A DNA stretch of 64,000 nt. Source: Juglans regia. Its lineage: Eukaryota; Streptophyta; Magnoliopsida; Fagales; Juglandaceae. The first letter of the stretch is position 1, and each line of letters begins with the position of its first letter. Position numbers and translations under genes: made by a program. The notes beneath the pieces were generated by a model, which had not been told where the DNA came from, did not search any database, and worked only from the letters and a program-made list of their open reading frames with translations. This document shows, piece by piece, positions 53,383 through 63,625 of this stretch. The DNA lies in contig NC_049901.1 in assembly GCF_001411555.2 (NCBI RefSeq), positions 25,780,562 through 25,844,561 of the forward strand, read 5' to 3'.

Positions 53383-55026
53383 ACACTTGATAAGAATAAT
53401 TTTGCTCAATATATTAGAAGATTCTAAGTTCATGAAAATTGATTGGAATGCAAGTTTCCCTACATAAAAGCTTTCAGCCAACCTTATAGATGAAGTGAGA
53501 TTATTTGGGCTTTTATGATTTATGTGATAAGAATGATTTTTGGCTATATTAGGGAATGTATGTTTCGGCCCTTACATGATTATTATTGAATGTATGCCTT
53601 TGATTGATATGAATGCCTTTGAATAATTATAAAGGAACATGTTCGCATGTTCTAATATTTTTAAGCCGCAACGCGATATGTATTACATGCATAAATGCTT
53701 TACGGTTATAAAGATGAAGCATTTTGGCATTTCATGTGTCTCATGAAAGTTCTAAGATTCATTGTCATGTCACATGCATTGGGATTGTGAAAACTCTTTT
53801 TGAAAGGAAAATAGTCTTTTTAAAAGTAATGTTTTTATCACAACCCCAAATACTGGGACGGGAGAATGTCCTAGTGGAAGTTCTCTGTCCTCTTAGGAGT
53901 GTGTAGAATGGAGGGATACCCCTAAGTTGATGAAGTACTATCAGCATAACTCGAATGGTTCCTAAAAGAAAAGGATACCGGAACGGGATCGCACCTAAAG
54001 CTAGTGGGTGCACCTAAGGTGAAGGCGAAATGCGAGCTGCCGTATATGAGACTCAAGACGTAGTCACCTTGGTCAAAGTGACCAATGGTTGATGCGGTAA
54101 CTAGCGGGGGGAACACACGGTGCATAGGAGAGCCATGAGGTATCCAATGTTATGTTATAAGTCAAGAAAGGTCACGAGCTCATAAGTATGTTAATGAACA
54201 AGTATGAAATGATGAAAAAATCTTTACGAAAGCAAAAGTTATGAAATGTCATGTTTTTACACAATTTCTTTGAAAGGCCAAGTGCATAAGTATTAGTTCA
54301 TGTCCATGCATTCATTGTTAAGTTTGCTTCATATGCTTATGATATCTGTTGCACATTATTTGTTTACTTACTAAGATTTCTCAAAATTTCACTGTTGTAT
54401 TTACTCACTATCATTCCTCACTTGGAATGAAAGAAATTGTGCTAGGTATACGAGACCATTAAGTATGGATGGAATCTGTGAAATAATAAAGGATGAGTTT
54501 GCCGTGGCGGCTCGTCGCCAATCTGGACCCTTAGAAGATGTTAAGGCTCAAGCAAGATATGAGTTTTCTGTCAAGACATCTGGAGCAAGCTAAGAACTCT
54601 GTTGTAGATGCTAAGGAAATAGCCACAGAGTTGGGTTTGGACATAAATGTTCGACCATCTAGGGGTATATGCTTAAGTCTGCTTGAGGATGGGACCTTGG
54701 TTCTGACCCATTCCACTTTTGGGAAAAGGACCTTCTGTTTAGATTTAAATGTTTTGTTCCCGTGTTTTTGGGAGTTCTTGATAAATTCGTATCAACTATG
54801 ATGTCTCTTATGAATTATGAAATAGTATTGGGATCTAATGTATTTGGTACCATGACGAATGTTTCCTTTGAATTGACTTAAGTTGACTTTTCGCTGCGAT
54901 ATACTGCATACTGGTAGTTATCATTTGGTGCATTACATCTTATCTGTCATGTACGAGGGGCCTGGTGTTGCATGTCCCGACATTTTAGTTTCTGTCAAAT
55001 CCCAAGTGGGGGCTAGGGGCGCCACA
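53383..55026 (+). mobile_element. Second copy of the unrelated LTR
   Basis: Ends GGGGCGCCACA, and aligns by motif order with 1-2209 (GTCCTAGTGGAAGTTCTC at about 53867, GGTAACTAGCGGGGGGAACACACGG near 54096, a TTCATGTCCATGCATTCATTG zone, ACTATCATTCCTCACTTGGAATG near 54408, and a TTGCATGTCCCGACATT ending). No coding sequence; ORFs are short and unlike any family. Its start cannot be placed, and it may continue at 33228-34432. Confidence 0.55.
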
Positions 55027-55073
55027 CTTCATCTTCTAGTGCTACTTCCCTAGGTGATTCTTTGCTTACCATT
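55027..55073. other. Short non-family stretch before a minus LTR
   Basis: CTTCATCTTCTAGTGC... ending CCATT. Possibly continuous originally with 62165-62239, see the CCATT note. Confidence 0.35.
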
Positions 55074-55792
55074 TGATATGAACCCGCGGGAATGAAATCC
55101 CTTGAACCCGACTCCCCAAGAAAGCCAAAATCAAGCCAATGGATGAAGAACCTAGACCCGATGAGAACTCGTTTCAAGAACCTAGATTATATTAAAATCT
55201 AGACCCGTTGAAGAACCCGTCTCAAGAACCCAGATTACAAAGGAGGAACGCCACAAAGGTTGTGATTTACCTTTGATAAGTTCAAAAGTTCAATTAAGAA
55301 CAAGAGGAGTAAAACTCAACTCACAATGAATAAATTCATTAAATTTCATAAACTTCATAATCTCATTAGAATGAGGCTACGTAGAGTATTTAAAGCAAAA
55401 CCTAATTAAAACCCTATATAAAATAAAACCCCATCTTCCAAAAATACCCCTGAGTGAACAGTACCGCAGCTACAGTATGGTGCTACAGTAACTCGGCTAC
55501 AGTAACCCTAACCCTAGTTCAATAAAATAATAACTTTCCCAACATACCCTTACATAGGCATAAACCCAATTATTCCAAGCAAATAAAATAGGTCCTTGAA
55601 ATTAATTAAATAAGTTGAAAGCCTTCAAGTGTCCAAAGCCTATAAGTCATGTTGTTGCCCTTTCCATAGCTTATGAAATGAATCAAAGCATAATCTTTAT
55701 CGTTTAAGCCCTTGAACTTGTATTTGGCTCATCTGGAACTTGCAACATATCTTTAAGACTAGGCCCACCTTGGTTCCTATCATTCCCCCTCT
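55074..55792 (-). mobile_element. LTR (minus), 3' LTR of the following copy
   Basis: TGATATGAACCCGCGGG to GGTTCCTATCA, short subtype. The segment with ACAGTCAATTTGAAAA near its start is deleted (CCCGACTCCCC). Confidence 0.87.
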
Positions 55793-57007
55793 CCACAAAA
55801 GGATTCGACCTTGAATCTCCACCTGGATCAAAGGGAAAAATGTTAGTAACATTATCATTGATTTCATATGCATTGTCATTAATTTGTTCAAGAATTTGCG
55901 AACATCCATCCAAACTACTCCTGTTGTCAACAGATAAAGACATTAAATCTAAAGGAGTAAATAGATTAAGTCTATAAACAATTTCAAAAGGAGAATATAA
56001 AGTGGTAGTATGCATGGTCCTGTTATATTCAAACTCTATAAATCTATCCACAACCATATAAATAGAATCTCTACTTCTTTCTTTCCTAGGCAGCCCCAAA
56101 ACAGAGTCCATATATGCAAACTCATTGAAACGCAAATGATACTCCTGTAAACGTTCATGCAACAAGTCAATGTATGGCAAATGATACGCCCACAAACATT
56201 CATGCAACATGTTAAAGAATGACAAATGATACTTCCACAAACGTTCATGTAACACGTCAATGAAAGGCAAATGATACTCCCACAAACATTCATGTAACAC
56301 ATCGATGAATGACAATTGATACTTCCACAAACGTTCATGCAACACGCCATTGAAAGGCAAATGATATTCCCACAAATGTTCATGCAACACGTCATTGAAA
56401 GGCAAATGATATTCCCACAAATGTTCATGCAACACAACAAAAGTCTTCCTTACACCAAGGTTACCCAAAAAACCAGCATGTCCATCACACACAAGCAACT
56501 TACGCATAAAACTAGTAGGCACACAAAATCTATTCTTTCTAAACAAGTACCAATCTAGTTTATAGAACTTAGCAAAAGATGCTTTCTCACATGTTCCATA
56601 CACACTAGCAAAGTCATCATCATTAGCATGCAATTCCTTATAATATTCAAGTCTCAACGATTTTGCATCTAAAATGAAGACAATGACATACCTTCTTACT
56701 AAAGCGTCAACCACAAAAGTTTCCATACCTTGTGTGTATTTGAACTCATGAGGAAAAGTCTCAATACAGTCCTCCCACTTAGCACACATTCTAGTCAACA
56801 ACTTACCTTGTCCCTTTAAGTTTATTAAGGACTCATGTTCTTCAAAGAAAGGTCGGGTAGGGATTGTCGCATCTGACACAAAATCAATATAGTACTCTAT
56901 CTCCCTAATAGGTGGCAATCCACTCAACACACCGCTAGGAATTACGACCTCATATACCTGCAACAAAGAAACAACAACACTTGGCAAAGAGTCATTAAAT
57001 TCATTAG
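55793..57007 (-). pseudogene. Non-autonomous ORF: RT-less fusion, 7-unit repeat, integrase tail
   Basis: Open on the minus strand for 448 codons (57050 to 55704, both ends lying in LTR sequence). From EFNDSLPSVVVSLLQ it reads LPPIREIEYYIDFVSDATIPTRP fused to HESLINLKGQGKLL, VVDALVRRYV, SVYGTCEKASFAKFYKLDWYLF, seven 15-residue units, then [81 protein letters not shown]. The upstream linker and gag are replaced by a plus LTR at 57008. Close relative of 41929-43302. Confidence 0.87.
56118..56432 (-). repeat. Seven exact-length 45-bp units, minus strand
   Basis: 315 bp; LHEHLWEYHLPFNDV, LHEHLWEYHLPFNGV, LHERLWKYQLSFIDV, LHECLWEYHLPFIDV, LHERLWKYHLSFFNM, LHECLWAYHLPYIDL, LHERLQEYHLRFNEF. Unit order identical to 42535-42849. 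Confidence 0.95.
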
Positions 57008-57237
57008 TGATGGGAACCCAGATGGGTCTAGTCTTAAAGATCATTTGCAACTTCCAGATGGGCCAAGAAGATCAATGAGAAAATGCAAGGATTGATGTAA
57101 TCCATTTGGGACAAGTTTAGCAAGAGCCCAACATTCAAGATGGGGCTTGAAGGATGAAGATCCAATTTTAATTCATTTGATCAGCTACGGAAGAGGGCAA
57201 CGACAAGACTTAAAGGCTTTGGACTCTTGAAGGGTGG
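57008..57237 (+). mobile_element. Plus LTR 5' fragment
   Basis: Starts TGATGGGAACCCAGATGGG; cut after GGACTCTTGAAGGGT, where a piece of integrase tail follows. Confidence 0.8.
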
Positions 57238-57273
57238 AGATTCGAGGTCGAATCCTTTTGAGGAGAGGGGGAA
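57238..57273 (+). pseudogene. 36-bp integrase tail plus PPT
   Basis: GGAGATTCGAGG... encodes the GDSRSNPFEERGN end of the polyprotein and the PPT, directly before an LTR. Confidence 0.7.
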
Positions 57274-57413
57274 TGATGGGAACCAAGGTGGACCTAGTTT
57301 TAAAGATATGTTGCACGTTCTAGATTGGCCAAATACAAATTCAAGAGCTTAAATGATGAAGTTTTCAAATTGACTGTGGGTTCAAGGGATTCCTTTCCCG
57401 CGGGTTCATATCA
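57274..57413 (+). mobile_element. 140-bp internally deleted LTR
   Basis: TGATGGGAACCAAGGTGG to AAATGATGAA joined to GTTTTCAAATTGACTG... ending GGTTCATATCA. About 580 bp are missing. It is followed by a PBS, so it acts as the 5' LTR of the next fragment. Confidence 0.85.
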
Positions 57414-58353
57414 TTTGGTATTCAGAGCAAGGTTTCCAATCAGGTCTGATTCTATCTTTTAATTTTAGTATCCTTAAATTTAATTCTAGGGCTTCATTGT
57501 TCTAGGGTTGCCAAAAAAAAAAAAATTGAAACAAAAAGTAGGCGGCCGAAATTCTTAAGGTTTTGGGTTTGGCTGAAATTTGCATCACCTAGGGTTTCAA
57601 AATTCTAGGGTTTCCTGCATCTCTAAGTTTGTCAATTGCTTGGAGTGTCGTTCCATTGATTCTTTTCTATTTCATTGTCCATGTTTGTGTGTTTGAATTC
57701 AATTGGTTGGTTTTCACAATTGAATATTGCTGTTTGTGGATGAATTAGAGAAAAGAAAAGAAAGGAAAAGAAAAGAAAAGAAAAGAAAAGAAAAGAAAGG
57801 AAAGGAAAAGAAAAGAAAAGAAAAGAAAGGAAAGGAAAAGAAAAGAAAAGAAAAGAAAATTCCAAAAAAAAAAAAAAAAAAGAAGAAGTTGAAGAGAAGA
57901 GAAGAGAAGAGAAGGTAGCATATTCAAAGTTGCTACATAGTTACAACAATGAGAAAGAAAGAAATTTGTTGATTGAACCTTATCATCAAAGGGGCTGCTG
58001 CATACATCACTCAAGTTGGTATCTTGTCTTATTGCTACTCTTTCATTCGTATAACTTCATTGATTCTCGTGTCATTTTTATTCCTTCATGTTTCTCTTGT
58101 TCTTGTTTCCTGAATCTAATTACTAGTTGGGATAAAACAAGGTTGCCTTGTCTTGATTGAGTTCATTTAGTTCTGAAAGAACTTGAGTGGAAAAACTATT
58201 GAGGTAAAAGGCAAGAGAGTGTGAGACTATTATCGGGAAAAAGCCATTAAGAGTGAAACACGAGTAGAGTGTCATTATTCGAGTTGAAACACGTAAGGGA
58301 GTGTGTGAGGTTTTCTTTTTTACCACTAACATTCTTCTGTGCAGCACCTTCTA
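57414..58353 (+). other. Leader with PBS and AAAAG tract
   Basis: PBS TTGGTATTCAGAGCAAGG; AAAAG-type tract 57748-57860 and further purines to 57913; TACCACTAACATTCTTCTGTGCAG before the gag ATG at 58354. Confidence 0.82.
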
Positions 58354-58575
58354 ATGTCTCATCGGAGTAGCTCATCACCAAGGGGGCGAGTAGATAACTC
58401 ATCCTTTGTGTTGCATGCCATGCAACATGAGTTTGAGCGGTTGAACTTGGTGTTAGGTGAAGTGAGGAATAGCATGGATAATCAAGAAGCAATGGTTAGA
58501 AATCTGCAAGCAGAGAAAGATAGGAGGCGACATGAGCCTAATATTAAGAATGGGTATGAGAATGGAGAGTATGGT
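58354..58575 (+). pseudogene. gag N-terminal fragment
   Basis: MSHRSSSSPRGRVDNSSFVLHAMQHEFERLNLVLGEVRNSMDNQEAMVRNLQAEKDRRRHEPNIKNGYENGEYG, cut off by a minus LTR at 58576. The same N-terminal variant (HAMQ-EFERL) as the nested element at 29558, so closely related copies. Confidence 0.85.
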
Positions 58576-58910
58576 TGATATGAACCCGCGGGAATGAAAT
58601 CCCTTGAACCCACAGTCAATTTGAAAACTTCCCAAGAAAGCCAAAATCAAGTCTATGGATGGAGAATCTAGACCCGATGAGAACTCGTTTCAAGAACCTA
58701 GATTATATTAAAATCTAGACCCATTGAAGAACCCGTCTCAAGAACCCAAATTACAAAGGAGGAACGCCACAAAGGTTGTGATTTACCTTTGATAAGTTCA
58801 AAAGTTCAATTAAGAACAAGAGGAGTAAAACTCAACTCACAATGAATAAAATTCATCAAATTTCATAAATTTCATGATCTTTAAGACTAGGCTCATCTTG
58901 GTTCCCATCA
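58576..58910 (-). mobile_element. Internally deleted minus LTR
   Basis: TGATATGAACCCGCGGG through CATCAAATTTCATAAATTTCAT, then directly GATCTTTAAGACTAGG to GGTTCCCATCA. About 470 bp missing, junction near TTTCAT/GATC. Serves as 3' LTR for the minus copy upstream. Confidence 0.85.
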
Positions 58911-59195
58911 TTCCCCCTCTCCTCAAAAGGATTCGACCTCGAATCTCCACCTGGATCAAAGGGAAAGTGGTTAGTACCATTGAAAATAGTAGAAACATGA
59001 TACTTACCTGGAAGATCCATTAGATATGCATTTTCATTAATTTGTTCAAAAATTTGGACTAGTCCATCCAATCTACCCATATCATCAACTGGTGAAGATT
59101 TTAAATCTAAAGGAGGAAATTGATTAAGTCTATAAACAATTTCAATTGATGAAAATTTAGTAGTGGCATGAACATTCCAATCATATGTAAACCTT
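58911..59195 (-). pseudogene. Integrase tail of the minus Gag-less copy
   Basis: Minus frame 59371-58856 includes HATTKFSSIEIVYRLNQF, QIFEQINENAYLMDLPGKY, FNGTNHFPFDPGGDSRSNPFEERGND. It is out of frame with the 481-codon ORF upstream because of a short deletion near 59195 (GSRKVYI versus GSRKTLDVLHEHLWEY). Nearly identical to the tail at 27165-27430. Confidence 0.82.
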
Positions 59196-60551
59196 CCTCG
59201 AACCAAAATGACCACTCCAATATGCAAACTCAATGAATGGCAAATAATACTCCCGCAAATGTTCATGCAACAAGTCAATGAATAGCAAATGATACTCCCA
59301 TAAACGTTCATGCAACATTTCTGAAATCTTATTTTCACCAGAACGACCACTCCAATTATATGCAAAATCAATGAAATACAAATGATACTCCCGCAAACGT
59401 TCGTGTAACACGTCTATGAAAGGCAAATGATATTTCCATAAACGTTCATGCAACACAACAAAAGTCTTCCTTACACCATGGTTACCCAACAAACCAGCAT
59501 GTCCATCACACACAAGCAACTTACGCATAAAACTAGTAGGCACACAAAATCTATTCATTCTAAACAAGTACCAATCTAGTTTATAGAACTTACCAAAAGA
59601 TGCATTCTCACTTGTTTCATACACACTAGCAAAGTCATCATTATTAGCATGCAATTCCTTATCATATTCAAATCTCAACAATTTCGCGTCTAAAATGAAG
59701 ACAAGGACATACCTTCTTGCTAAAGCATCAACCACAAAATTTTTCATACCTTGTGTGTATTTGAATACATGAGGAAAAGTCTCAATACAATCCTCCCGCT
59801 TAGGATGCATTCTAGTCAACAACTTACCTTGTCCCTGTAAGTGTGTCAATGATTCTTGTTTTTCCAAGAAAGGTCGATTAAGAATTGCCGCACCTGGCAT
59901 AAAATTAATGTAGTGCTCTATCTCCCTAATAGGTGGCAATCCACTAAACACACCACTTGGAAACACGACCTCATATCCCTGCAACAAAGAGACAACAATA
60001 CTAGGCAAACATATGTCAAGTTCGTTAGGATTAAGACTTGCCTTAGCATAAAAACTCACTTTTCTCTTTGTTTTTCTCTCACTTTCTTCACACTCTCTTT
60101 TCTTTCCACTCTCTTTTTCTTTTTCACTAGGGTGTTTCAAGGTGCGTAAATTCAATTTCTCAACTAAAGTAGTGCTAGCTAAATTAATACAACTCCTCAA
60201 ATCAATGATCATACTACATACCTTGTTGTTGATGTGGCATTTAGTATGAAAAATATTCTCACTCTTCTGCTCTAAATCATCCATCTTAATTTTTGTATTG
60301 AGTGCATGCCTAGTAACAAGAGAATCACCATACTCTTCATTCTCATACCCATTTTCAACACTAAACTTGGGACTCCTCCTATCTCTCCTGCCATGAAGAT
60401 TTCTAATTACCACATCTTGATGATCCATCCTATCCCTCACTTCACCCAACACTAAGTTCAACTTCTCAAACTGTTGTTGCATGACTTGCAACACAAAGGA
60501 TGTGTTATCTACCATCTCCTTTGGTGATGAGTCACTCCTATGAGACATCAT
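59181..60551 (-). CDS. Intact Gag-less ORF: Gag N-terminus, DLRS protease piece, linker, RT-less fusion, repeats
   Basis: Start chosen at the ATG at 60551 (MMSHRSDSSPKEMVDNTSFVL), just after the acceptor-like GTGCAGCAC; the frame is open upstream through the leader, but that part is not protein-like. About 456 codons without a stop. Order: Gag N-terminal helix; DSLVTRHALNTKIKMDD, so the Gag core and zinc finger are missing; HINNKVCSMIIDLRSCINLAS (protease with DLRS); short Lys/Glu linker; KRKVSFYAKASLNPNELDIC; LPPIREIEHYINFMPGAAILNRP fused to QESLTHLQGQGKLL; VVDALARRYV; SVYETSENASFGKFYKLDWYLF; 15-residue units; ends GSRKVYI. No known enzymatic activity is expected. Best-preserved member of the Gag-less type; whether it is translated is unknown. 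Confidence 0.75.
   Translation of the reverse strand: MMSHRSDSSPKEMVDNTSFVLQVMQQQFEKLNLVLGEVRDRMDHQDVVIRNLHGRRDRRSPKFSVENGYENEEYGDSLVTRHALNTKIKMDDLEQKSENIFHTKCHINNKVCSMIIDLRSCINLASTTLVEKLNLRTLKHPSEKEKESGKKRECEESERKTKRKVSFYAKASLNPNELDICLPSIVVSLLQGYEVVFPSGVFSGLPPIREIEHYINFMPGAAILNRPFLEKQESLTHLQGQGKLLTRMHPKREDCIETFPHVFKYTQGMKNFVVDALARRYVLVFILDAKLLRFEYDKELHANNDDFASVYETSENASFGKFYKLDWYLFRMNRFCVPTSFMRKLLVCDGHAGLLGNHGVRKTFVVLHERLWKYHLPFIDVLHERLREYHLYFIDFAYNWSGRSGENKISEMLHERLWEYHLLFIDLLHEHLREYYLPFIEFAYWSGHFGSRKVYI
59225..59470 (-). repeat. 45-bp repeat units with spacers, minus strand
   Basis: LHERLWKYHLPFIDV, LHERLREYHLYFIDF, spacer AYNWSGRSGENKISEM, LHERLWEYHLLFIDL, LHEHLREYYLPFIEF. Same layout as 27540-27770. 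Confidence 0.82.
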
Positions 60552-61437
60552 AATGTGCTGCACAAAAAGAATGTTAGTGAAAAACCTCACACACTCCCTT
60601 ACGTGTTTACACTCAAATAATGACACTCCACTCGTGTGTAACTCTGAATTGGCTTTTTACTCGATAATAATCTCACACTCTCTTGCCTTTTACCTCAAGA
60701 GTTTTCCCACTCAAGTTCATTAAGAACTAGTTGAACTAAATCAAGACAATACAACCTTGTATTATCCCAACTAGTAATTAGATCCAGGAAACAAGAACAA
60801 GAGAAACATGAAGGAATAAAAATGACACGAGAATCAATGAAGTTATACGAATGAAAGACTAATAATAAGACAATATACCAACTTGAGTGATGTATGCAGC
60901 AGCCCCTTTGATCATAAGGTTTAATCAACAAATTTCTTTCTTTCTCTTTGTTGTAACTATGTAGCAACTTTGAATATGCTACCTTCTCTTTTCTTCATCC
61001 CCTTCTCTTTTTTTTTCGTTTTTTTTTTTCGAATTTTCTTTTCTTTTCTTTTCCTTTCCTTTCTTTTCTTTTCTTTTCTTTTCCTTTCTTTTCTTTTCTC
61101 TAATTCATCCACAAACAGCAATAGTCAGTTGTGAAAACCAACCAATTGAATTCAAAACACACAAGCATGGACAATGAAGTAGAAAAGAATCAATGGAACG
61201 ACACTCCAAGCAATTGACAGACTTAGAGATATAGGAAACCCTAGAATATTGAAACCCTAGGTGATGCAAATTTCAGCCAAACCTAAAATCCTAAGAATTT
61301 CGGCAGCCTACTTTTTGTTTCTATTTTTTTTTTTTTTTGGCAAGCCTAGAACAATGAAGCCCTTGAATTAAATTTGAGGATGCTAGATTTAAAAGATAGA
61401 ATCAGACCTGATTGGAAACCTTGCTCTGAATACCAAA
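60552..61437 (-). other. Leader of the minus Gag-less copy
   Basis: Minus strand: PBS complement at 61420-61437, AAAAG-type tract 60985-61102, acceptor-like motif before the ATG. Confidence 0.8.
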
Positions 61438-62159
61438 TGATATGAACCCGCGGGAATGAAATCCCTTGAACCCACAATCAACTTGAAAACTCACCAAGAA
61501 AGCCAAAATCAAGTCAATGGATGGAGAACCTAGACCCGATGAGAACTCGTTTCAAGAACCTAGATTATATTAAAATCTAGACCCGTTGAAGAACCCGTCT
61601 CAAGAACCCAAATTACAAAGGAGGAACGCCACAAAGGTTGTGATTTACCTTTGATAAGTTCAAAAGTTCAATTAAGAACAAGAGGAGTAAAACTCAACTC
61701 AGAATGAATAAATTCATCAAATTTCATAAACTTCATAATCTCATTAGAATGAGGCTACATAGAGTATTTAAAGCAAAACCTAATGAAACCCTAGATAAAA
61801 TAAAACCCCATCTTCCAAAAATACTCCTGAGTGAACAGTACCGCGGCTACAGTATGGTGCTACAGTAACTCAGCTACAGTAACCCTAACCCTAGTTCAAT
61901 AAAATAATAACTTTCCCTACATACCCTTACATAGGCATAAACCCAATTATTCTAAGCAAATAAAATAGGTCCTTGAAATTAATTAAATAAGTTGAAAGCC
62001 TTCAAGTGTCCAAAGCCTATAAGTCATGTTGTTGCCCTTTCCATAGCTTATGAAATGAATTAAAGCATAATCTTTATCGTTTAAGCCCTTAAACTTGTAT
62101 TTGGCTTATCTGGAACTTGCAACATATCTTTAAGACTAGGCCCACCTTGGTTCCCATCA
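61438..62159 (-). mobile_element. 5' LTR of the minus Gag-less copy
   Basis: 722 bp, TGATATGAACCCGCGGG to GGTTCCCATCA, short subtype, next to the PBS; followed by CCATT. Confidence 0.88.
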
Positions 62160-62239
62160 CCATTGGTCCCTTTTGTATCCTAAAGTGACAAGTGGCAAGT
62201 AATGGTTAGGCTTGGAATAGTAGTGGCCGAAATCCTAAG
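62160..62239. other. 80-bp non-family stretch
   Basis: CCATTGGTCCCTTTTG... to AATCCTAAG. No similarity seen elsewhere in the window. Confidence 0.35.
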
Positions 62240-62862
62240 TGATATGAACCCGCGGGAAAGGAATCCCTTGAACCCACAGTCAATTTGAAAACTCTCCAAG
62301 AAAGCTAAAATCAAGGCAATGGATGGAGAACCTAGACCCGATGAGAACTCGTTTCAAGAACCTAGATTATATTAAATTCTTGACCCGTTGAAGAACCCGT
62401 CTCAAGAACCCAGATTACAAAGGAGGAACGCCACAAAGGTTGTGATTTACCTTTGATAAGTTCAAAAGTTCAATTAAGAACAAGAGGAGTAAAACTCAAC
62501 TCGCAATGAATAAATTCATCAAATTTCATAAACTTCATAATCTAATTAGAATGAGGCTACATAGAGTATTTAAAGCAAAACCTATTGAAACCCTAGCCAA
62601 AATAAACCCCCATCTTCCAAAAGTGCCCCTGGATGAATAGTGCCGCGGCTACAGTGCCGCGCTACAGTGACTTGGCTACAGTAACACTAACCCTAGTTCA
62701 TTAAATTAATAACTTTCCCAACATGCCCTTACAAAGGTATAAACCCAACTATTCTAAGCAAATAAAATAGGTCCTTGAAATTAATTAAATAAGTTGAAAG
62801 CCTTCAAGTGTCCAAAGCCTATAAGTTATGTTGTTGTCCTTTCCATAGCTTTCGAAATGAAT
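62240..62862 (-). mobile_element. Minus LTR, interrupted by the next LTR
   Basis: TGATATGAACCCGCGGG to TTCGAAATGAATT, where a second minus LTR begins at 62863. The rest of this LTR may lie beyond the window; GAATT (62858-62862) would be the target duplication to look for. Confidence 0.85.
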
Positions 62863-63625
62863 TGATATGAACCCGCGGGAATGAAATCCCTTGAACCCAC
62901 AATCAATTTGAAAACTCCCCAAGAAAGCCAAAATCAAGTCAATGGATGGAGAACCTAGACCCGATGAGAACTCGTTTCAAGAACCTAGATTATATTAAAA
63001 TCTAGACCCGTCTCAAGAACCCAGATTACAAAGGAAGAACTCCACAAAGGTTGTGATTTACCATTGATAAGTTCAAAAGTTCAATTAAGAACAAGAGGAG
63101 TAAAACTCAACTCACAATGAATAAATTCATCAAATTTCATAAACTTCATAATCTGATTAAAATGAGGCTACATAGAGTATTTAAAGGAAAACCTAATGAA
63201 ACCCTAGCCAAAATAAACCCCCATCTTCCAAAAGTACCCCTGGATGAACAGTGCCGCGGCTACAGTGCCGAGCTACAGTAACTCGGCTACAGTAACCCTA
63301 ACCCTAGTTCAATAAAATAATAACTTTCCCAACATGCCCTTGCATAAGCTCCCTTAAGTGCTTCCCATAATAAACTCAATTATTCTAAACAAATAAAATA
63401 AGTTCTTTAAATGAATTAAATAAGTTGAAACCCTTCAAGAGCCCAAAGCCTTTAAGTCTTGTTGTTGCCATCTTCCATAGCTGTTCAAATGAATCAAAAT
63501 TGGATCTTCATCCTTCAAGCCTCATCTTGAATGTTGGGCTCTTGCTAAACTCGTCCCAAGTGGATTGCATCAATCCTTGCATTGTCTCCGTGATCTTTAA
63601 GACTAGGCCCATCATGGTTCCCATC
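62863..63625 (-). mobile_element. LTR (minus), 3' LTR of the copy running off the window
   Basis: 763 bp, TGATATGAACCCGCGGG to GGTTCCCATCA; carries the CATGGTTCCC variant and the CCGTGATC join also seen in 36371 and 47228 LTRs. Confidence 0.87.

Larger units (their letters stand above)
55074..62159 (-). mobile_element. Minus-strand mosaic bounded by CCATT
   Basis: CCATT at 55069-55073 and at 62160-62164 flanks a minus LTR start (55074) and a minus LTR end (62159), so this may be one original element. Inside are two minus internal regions, a plus segment (57008-58575) and a further minus LTR, so later recombination or insertion must have occurred. A chance 5-bp match is possible, since many LTR ends were compared. 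Confidence 0.5.

Noticed and set aside
54538..54801. 87-codon ORF in the unrelated LTR
   Set aside because: Lies in LTR-like sequence with no domain similarity; the length is expected by chance in AT-rich DNA.
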